Made by a program: the position numbers and the translations under genes. The notes under the pieces were generated by a model that ran no database searches, was not told the origin of the DNA, and saw nothing but the letters and a program-made list of their open reading frames with translations. A stretch of DNA of 10,690 nt from positions 1 through 10,690 of the forward strand of contig CAMORL010000051.1 of the NCBI GenBank assembly GCA_946623765.1, in the 5' to 3' direction. This document shows, piece by piece, positions 6,796 through 10,690 of this stretch. This stretch comes from an uncultured Clostridia bacterium. GTDB taxonomy: Bacteria > Bacillota_A > Clostridia > Christensenellales > CAG-138. Within the stretch, counting starts at the first letter, position 1; every line of letters begins with the position of its first letter.

Positions 6796-9700
6796 GCTCC
6801 TCACCTCCTTCGTTCAAAAGATCGTCCAGGGTGCACGTCTTGACGACCCGTTCGCGGAAGCCGAGCTGCCGGTCGTGCCGGCAGACCGCGTCGAACGGAC
6901 AGTATTTGCAGGTTTTTTCCGCATAGCGGATATCCGCCTCGCCGTTCAGAATCCGTTCCGCCGTATTCGTCGCCGTTCGGATCGCCTGCTCCTTCAGCGT
7001 TTCAAGCTGCGCGCGGGTCACGATGTCGCCCTCATAGCCGTTCGCACCGCTTTTCAGCTTGGCGATCAGCGCGGACCTGCCGGTCAGATTTCCGTCGCTC
7101 GCCGCAATCGCCTCGGCGTCGTTCGCGGTCACGCCGGACAGCCTGTAAACCGGAATGTCGCCCGGCTTTTTCGGTTTGTCTGCGGTCAGCGGCATGTAGT
7201 ACATGCCCACCGCCTCGCATCCGAGCTGCTTTGCCGCCTCGAGATACAGCGGCAGCTGGATCGTTTCGCCGTATTTGAATTTGGTCGGATCAAAGGCGTG
7301 GTCCTTGCCGGTCTTATAGTCCACGACGCGGAACATCGTGCCGTCCAGAGACCGGTCGACGCGGTCGATCTTGCCCCGCAGCGCGATCTCGCTTCCGTCC
7401 GACAGCTTGAGCTTCACCTGCGGCTGATCGTCGCTCCAGCCGAACGGAACTTCGGTCGCGGCAACCGTGAAGCTGCTCTCGCGAAGCTGCCTTAAAACGG
7501 AGTACACGCACCAGTGCAGCGTGCGTCTTTTGACGGAGAGCTCTGCGGCGCTCCGCAAGTCGCGCGTGAGGATGCCGTCGTTGTGCGAAACGATCAGCGA
7601 TTCGATCACGCGGTCCAAAAGCGTATCCGCCTCCTCGTCGCTCATGGTGCGCAGATCCGTCCCCTCCTCCATCGCCGTCTTGACAAACAGGTCCAGCGCG
7701 TCGTGCAGGAACGTGCCGACGTTGTCGGCGCGCTCGATCGATTCCTTGCGCTCCTCGAGCCGGAGCCCGTAGCTCAGATACTGACGGAACGGACAGCGGT
7801 TAAACCCTTCGAGCTGGCTTGCGCTCATCTTCGGCGCGTCGCCGTACAGCGCGCGCGCAACCGTCTTTCCGAGCATGACCTTCGCGCGTGAACCGGCGCT
7901 TCCCGCAAGCATCGCTTCGGTCGCGTCGCGGTATGCGGGATCCTCGGAATAATAATCGTACAGCACCGGCAGCCTCTCGTGCACGAATCCGTCCGCGCGA
8001 AAATCGCGCACCATCTTCGGCATCGCCGTAAACCCGACCGCCGGATTTGCGGGCAGCGCGCCGCCTCCGCCGATCTGCACGGACTGCTGCTCGCGGTCAA
8101 AGAGCGCGTCGACGGTTTTCAGGATCGGGGACGGCTGCAGTTCGCCGGACGCCCCGGCGCAGGCATATGAAAACACGATGCAGTCGGTCGCTTTCGTAAG
8201 CAGCGTATAGAGCTGCAGCCGGTCGGCGGCGGAAAGACTCTCCGTTTTTCCCCACACCGAAAGCCCGTTTTCCTCCATGCGCCTAAGCTCCGCGTCGTTT
8301 AAGAGCGCGTCGTCGCTCCTTGCCGGCGGGAACACGCCCTCCGCGCAGCCGAGAATGAACAGGACCTTGCTGCGGTTCAGCCGCGTGCGGGCAAGATCCC
8401 CGAGCACGACCTGATCCGATTTCCCCGGAAGTACGCCGATCTTGTAGCTGGAAAGCCCCTCTTCGAGCAGCGCGCAGAATTCCTTCTGTCCCATCGGCAC
8501 GTCGCCCATGATCGCGTCGATCTGCGAGAACAGCGTCATCAGCGTGTTCCACATCTGCGCGTAGGTCTGCGCGTCCTGTGATTCGTTCGCTTCGAGCAGG
8601 GCGTCGGACTCGGCAACAAGCTGCTGCCTGAGCTGCATGTCCTTGAGATACGCGTAAATGCCGCGCACCTTTTCCCCCGCCGTTTTGCCGGACAGTCCCT
8701 CCTTGAGTTTCTGAAGCTTCGGAACGATCGCGGCGCGCACCTGTTCCGCGCGCGGCGGCACCGTTCCGATCGCAAACGGCGCGGCAAGCGACGAGCCGTA
8801 CAGCCCGTAGCGCAGAAGATAGTTTTCAAAGATCTCCGTGTCCGCTGCCGCAACGCCCGCGTAGCCGCTTTTCAGCACATGCAGCACGTCGTCGACGAAC
8901 AGCGAGCGCGTCGCCGCCCGCACGGAAGACATCACGAAATCGGTCGCCGCATGCCCGAGGATCGGTCGCGACGCGTCGAAGAACAGCGGAATGTCCCGCA
9001 TGCGGAACGCGCGCTTCAGAAGCGGCGCGTAAGCGTCGAGCGAGGAGACGACGATCGCGACGTCGGAATAGCGGACCTCCGGATGATTTTTCACAAGCGA
9101 AAGAATCCGGTCCGCCGTCATCTCCGCTTCCAGCGTCTGCGTGGCATAGCCCGTCACCTGCACCGCGTCCGAATCCGAACGAAACGGCTCGGGCTCCGGC
9201 AGAAACAGCCCGCGGCAAAGATGCTCGATCGCGGGATCGACCTTTGCGCTCGAATCCGTAAACGTTTTGGTGAACACCGGAATGCCGCGCTCGGCGCAGT
9301 AGAGCGAAAGCCGCTGCGCACGCTCCTCCTCCGTTTCGAACAGCGCGGAAAGCCGGGGATCCGGCTCGGCGCGCAGCGTCATCGTCACGCTCTTCGCACG
9401 GGAAATGATCGTCTCCAAAAGCCGCAGAACCTGTTCGCGCGTGCGGTCGAGATCGTCGACGTACACGTATGTTTCCGAAAGGTCCGCGTCCTTCAGCACG
9501 CACAGCGCTTCGGTCAGAAGATCCTGCGCGGTGAGATACCGCTCGTTGAGGAACGCTTCGCTTTCGCGGTAGATCACCAGAATATCGTGCAGCTTTTTCG
9601 CAAGCAGCGAATCCGGATCCATCGCGGCGACCGCCGCGGCAAGATCGTCGGGCGTGATGCAGCTCTGCTTGAATCTGCCGATCAGCTCGTCCATTGTCTC

Positions 9701-10045
9701 CGCAAAGCCGCTCGTCTGCGACACGCGCGAAAACACCGTCAGCTCCGCGTGCCTGCGGAACGCGGCGCGGCGCAGAACCATCTGCCGTCCTTCGACGGAC
9801 AGGAACGGACGGACGCGTCCGAAGCGCGAAAGCAGCCGTTCCGAAAAACGCTCGAAGCTGTAAACCTCCACGCCCAAAAGCCCGCCGAGTCTTTCGGCAA
9901 GCCTGCGTTCGGCGGCATAGGTCGCCTGTTCCGGCACCAGCAGAATCGCGTGTTCGCCCGCCTCCCGGTGCTGCCGGATTTTTTCATAAAGCGCAGTGCT
10001 TTTTCCCGTGTGCGCACCGCCTCGGAAAATCGTCAGAGACGCCAT
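6788..10045 (-). CDS. addB: AddB, nuclease subunit B of the AddAB complex, with 4Fe-4S cluster motif
   Basis: The 1085-residue product matches AddB, the partner of AddA, which supplies the second nuclease site and by family knowledge the Chi-recognition surface. A Walker A loop GGAHTGKST lies at 9-17, followed by an LVPEQATYAAE block typical of the family. The large middle part is a degenerate helicase fold. The C-terminal nuclease shows GKID (Asp894), DYKTG (Asp909, Lys911) and QLPLY (Gln930, Tyr934). The iron-sulfur motif is complete: Cys751 (in NRCPFRQY) together with Cys1046, Cys1049 and Cys1055, spaced CX2C then X5C. In this family the cluster pins the nuclease domain together. The ATG at 10045 has a GGAGG site 4 bases upstream. 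The gene starts 21 bases after thpR and overlaps addA by 8 bases, so the subunits should be made together. It is a little shorter than the Bacillus subtilis protein. The identification is secure. Confidence 0.96.
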   Translation of the reverse strand: MASLTIFRGGAHTGKSTALYEKIRQHREAGEHAILLVPEQATYAAERRLAERLGGLLGVEVYSFERFSERLLSRFGRVRPFLSVEGRQMVLRRAAFRRHAELTVFSRVSQTSGFAETMDELIGRFKQSCITPDDLAAAVAAMDPDSLLAKKLHDILVIYRESEAFLNERYLTAQDLLTEALCVLKDADLSETYVYVDDLDRTREQVLRLLETIISRAKSVTMTLRAEPDPRLSALFETEEERAQRLSLYCAERGIPVFTKTFTDSSAKVDPAIEHLCRGLFLPEPEPFRSDSDAVQVTGYATQTLEAEMTADRILSLVKNHPEVRYSDVAIVVSSLDAYAPLLKRAFRMRDIPLFFDASRPILGHAATDFVMSSVRAATRSLFVDDVLHVLKSGYAGVAAADTEIFENYLLRYGLYGSSLAAPFAIGTVPPRAEQVRAAIVPKLQKLKEGLSGKTAGEKVRGIYAYLKDMQLRQQLVAESDALLEANESQDAQTYAQMWNTLMTLFSQIDAIMGDVPMGQKEFCALLEEGLSSYKIGVLPGKSDQVVLGDLARTRLNRSKVLFILGCAEGVFPPARSDDALLNDAELRRMEENGLSVWGKTESLSAADRLQLYTLLTKATDCIVFSYACAGASGELQPSPILKTVDALFDREQQSVQIGGGGALPANPAVGFTAMPKMVRDFRADGFVHERLPVLYDYYSEDPAYRDATEAMLAGSAGSRAKVMLGKTVARALYGDAPKMSASQLEGFNRCPFRQYLSYGLRLEERKESIERADNVGTFLHDALDLFVKTAMEEGTDLRTMSDEEADTLLDRVIESLIVSHNDGILTRDLRSAAELSVKRRTLHWCVYSVLRQLRESSFTVAATEVPFGWSDDQPQVKLKLSDGSEIALRGKIDRVDRSLDGTMFRVVDYKTGKDHAFDPTKFKYGETIQLPLYLEAAKQLGCEAVGMYYMPLTADKPKKPGDIPVYRLSGVTANDAEAIAASDGNLTGRSALIAKLKSGANGYEGDIVTRAQLETLKEQAIRTATNTAERILNGEADIRYAEKTCKYCPFDAVCRHDRQLGFRERVVKTCTLDDLLNEGGEEHA
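6804..6809 (-). promoter_or_regulatory. ribosome binding site that decides the addA start
   Basis: AGGAGG on the minus strand sits inside the end of addB, 8 bases before the ATG at 6795. It leaves no spacing for the in-frame GTG at 6804-6802, which uses the last G of the site, so the ATG giving MPEQEL is preferred. Confidence 0.8.
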
Positions 10046-10066
10046 TGTTCCTCCTTTTTCGGAAAC

Positions 10067-10591
10067 TCAGAATGTTTCGGTATGCACCGGCGTATAGACC
10101 ATGCGGCCGTTCTCGTTCGTGCTTTCGTAGAGCACGATCGAGCGCACCGGAAACGCCGCGTTCGGCACGCGCACGGCGGACGGATCGCAGGTCGTTTCCA
10201 CGGCGCGCGCCAGCGTAATGTGCGGCGTAAAGCGCACCTTGCCGCCCGCAAAGCCGTATTCGAAGAGCGCGGATTCCAGCGTTTCGTGGACGCGGTTGAG
10301 CTCCTCGAGATCGCCGGTCACGGAAAGATAGCTCGTCCGCGCGCCGCCGTGGGTGAACGAACCGAGCCCTCCGAGGCGCAGAACAAACGGACGCGCGTCG
10401 CGCACCGCCTCGTGCATGGCGGCGGCGACGTCGGCAAGCGAACCGGTCTCTCCGAGAAACCGCAGCGTCACATGATGGTTGCCGAACGGCACAAATCTGC
10501 CCGCGGTGCTCAGCGCCTTAAGCTCCTCTCCGGCGGCAAAAACGGCGCGCTGCACGTCCTTCGGCAGCGGCACGGCGATGAATAAGCGCAT
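10067..10591 (-). CDS. thpR: RNA 2',3'-cyclic phosphodiesterase (ThpR/LigT, 2H phosphoesterase family)
   Basis: The 174-residue product is the usual size for this family. Two HxT motifs form the active site: HVTLRFLG with His40 and Thr42, and FTPHITLAR with His124 and Thr126. They sit in two halves of similar fold, as expected for 2H phosphoesterases. By family knowledge ThpR opens RNA 2',3'-cyclic phosphates to 2'-phosphate ends and can join some tRNA halves through 2'-5' bonds in vitro, but its role in cells is not settled. The N-terminus MRLFIAVPLP is typical. The ATG at 10591 has an AAAGGAG site about 10 bases upstream, a slightly long spacing. It is the first gene of the unit with addB and addA and lies downstream of a recognisable promoter. 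Whether it has a functional link to break repair is not shown by the sequence. Confidence 0.94.
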   Translation of the reverse strand: MRLFIAVPLPKDVQRAVFAAGEELKALSTAGRFVPFGNHHVTLRFLGETGSLADVAAAMHEAVRDARPFVLRLGGLGSFTHGGARTSYLSVTGDLEELNRVHETLESALFEYGFAGGKVRFTPHITLARAVETTCDPSAVRVPNAAFPVRSIVLYESTNENGRMVYTPVHTETF

Positions 10592-10605
10592 AAAAACAAG
10601 GCTCC

Positions 10606-10677
10606 TTTCGGATCGTTGCTTTCATTATACGATTTTTTTGCCTGTTTGTATAGGTTTCTCTTTTCTATTTTCGGATC
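10606..10677. repeat. pair of 9-base direct repeats in the region upstream of thpR
   Basis: TTTCGGATC occurs at 10606-10614 and again at 10669-10677 on the plus strand, 63 bases apart. Both copies are followed within a few bases by TTGCT. One copy lies in the thpR leader next to its ribosome binding site, the other just ahead of the edge -10 motif. They could be regulatory half-sites or chance similarity. Confidence 0.3.
10624..10652 (-). promoter_or_regulatory. probable sigma-A-type promoter of the thpR-addB-addA-methyltransferase unit
   Basis: On the minus strand a perfect -10 TATAAT (10629-10624) is preceded, after 17 bases, by TATACA (10652-10647), a four-of-six match to the -35 consensus. 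The spacer contains a run of seven A. Transcription would start near 10617, giving a leader of about 25 bases ahead of thpR. Position, spacing and AT-rich surroundings support the call. Confidence 0.7.
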
Positions 10678-10680
10678 TTT

Positions 10681-10690
10681 TGCTATAATA
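10681..10690 (+). promoter_or_regulatory. possible divergent extended -10 promoter at the right edge
   Basis: The plus strand reads TGCTATAAT (10682-10690 region, hexamer at 10684-10689), an extended -10 of the TGnTATAAT type. No good -35 is seen at 16-18 bases upstream, which extended -10 promoters can tolerate. It would drive a plus-strand gene outside the window. This cannot be confirmed from what is visible. Confidence 0.4.

Noticed and set aside
6802..6804. GTG as the addA start, adding three residues.
   Set aside because: It uses the last base of the AGGAGG site itself and so has no spacing. The ATG at 6795 has the normal 8-base spacing.
3595..6843. A plus-strand open frame of 1082 codons opposite addA.
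   Set aside because: It lies wholly antisense to a gene with every AddA motif. Its composition is Arg- and His-rich with no domain I recognise, as expected when a GC-rich gene rarely makes stops on the opposite strand.
8879..10585. A plus-strand open frame of 568 codons opposite addB and thpR.
   Set aside because: It spans two well-supported minus-strand genes and the gap between them, is Arg-rich and low in recognisable motifs, and has no separate promoter or convincing ribosome binding site.

Overview
The window looks like an ordinary chromosomal stretch of a GC-rich, DAP-containing Gram-positive anaerobe of the Firmicutes (Clostridia-like). Four things suggest this: an AddAB rather than RecBCD repair nuclease, strong AGGAGG-type ribosome binding sites, a one-step meso-diaminopimelate dehydrogenase, and AT-rich sigma-A-type promoters set in otherwise GC-rich DNA. 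The genus cannot be named from the sequence alone. All six genes lie on the minus strand, so transcription runs from right to left, and almost every base is coding.

Reading in the direction of transcription, a promoter at about 10624-10652 precedes a four-gene set: thpR (a 2H-family RNA 2',3'-cyclic phosphodiesterase), addB, addA (the two subunits of the helicase-nuclease that processes double-strand breaks) and an RsmF/NOP2-type RNA m5C methyltransferase. The spacing is tight: 21 bases between thpR and addB, an 8-base overlap between addB and addA, and a 4-base ATGA overlap between addA and the methyltransferase gene. They are very probably one operon with translational coupling. The extreme right end carries an extended -10 motif on the plus strand, which suggests a divergent gene just outside the window.

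The 74-base gap at 2148-2221 has no visible terminator. It holds a minus-strand promoter with perfect -35 and -10 hexamers, enclosed by an inverted repeat. This promoter should drive a second unit: ddh (meso-diaminopimelate dehydrogenase, for lysine and peptidoglycan precursor metabolism), then 24 bases later a PlsC-type acyltransferase that runs off the left edge. The acyltransferase is the least ordinary protein here, because a four-cysteine zinc ribbon and a further domain of unknown role follow its catalytic domain.

I found no mobile element, CRISPR array, tRNA, rRNA, phage gene or clear new defence system. The best leads are the acyltransferase C-terminal extension, the dyad around the ddh promoter, and the pairing of RNA-acting enzymes with AddAB. 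The very long plus-strand open frames opposite addA and addB are best explained as antisense shadows of GC-rich coding sequence.
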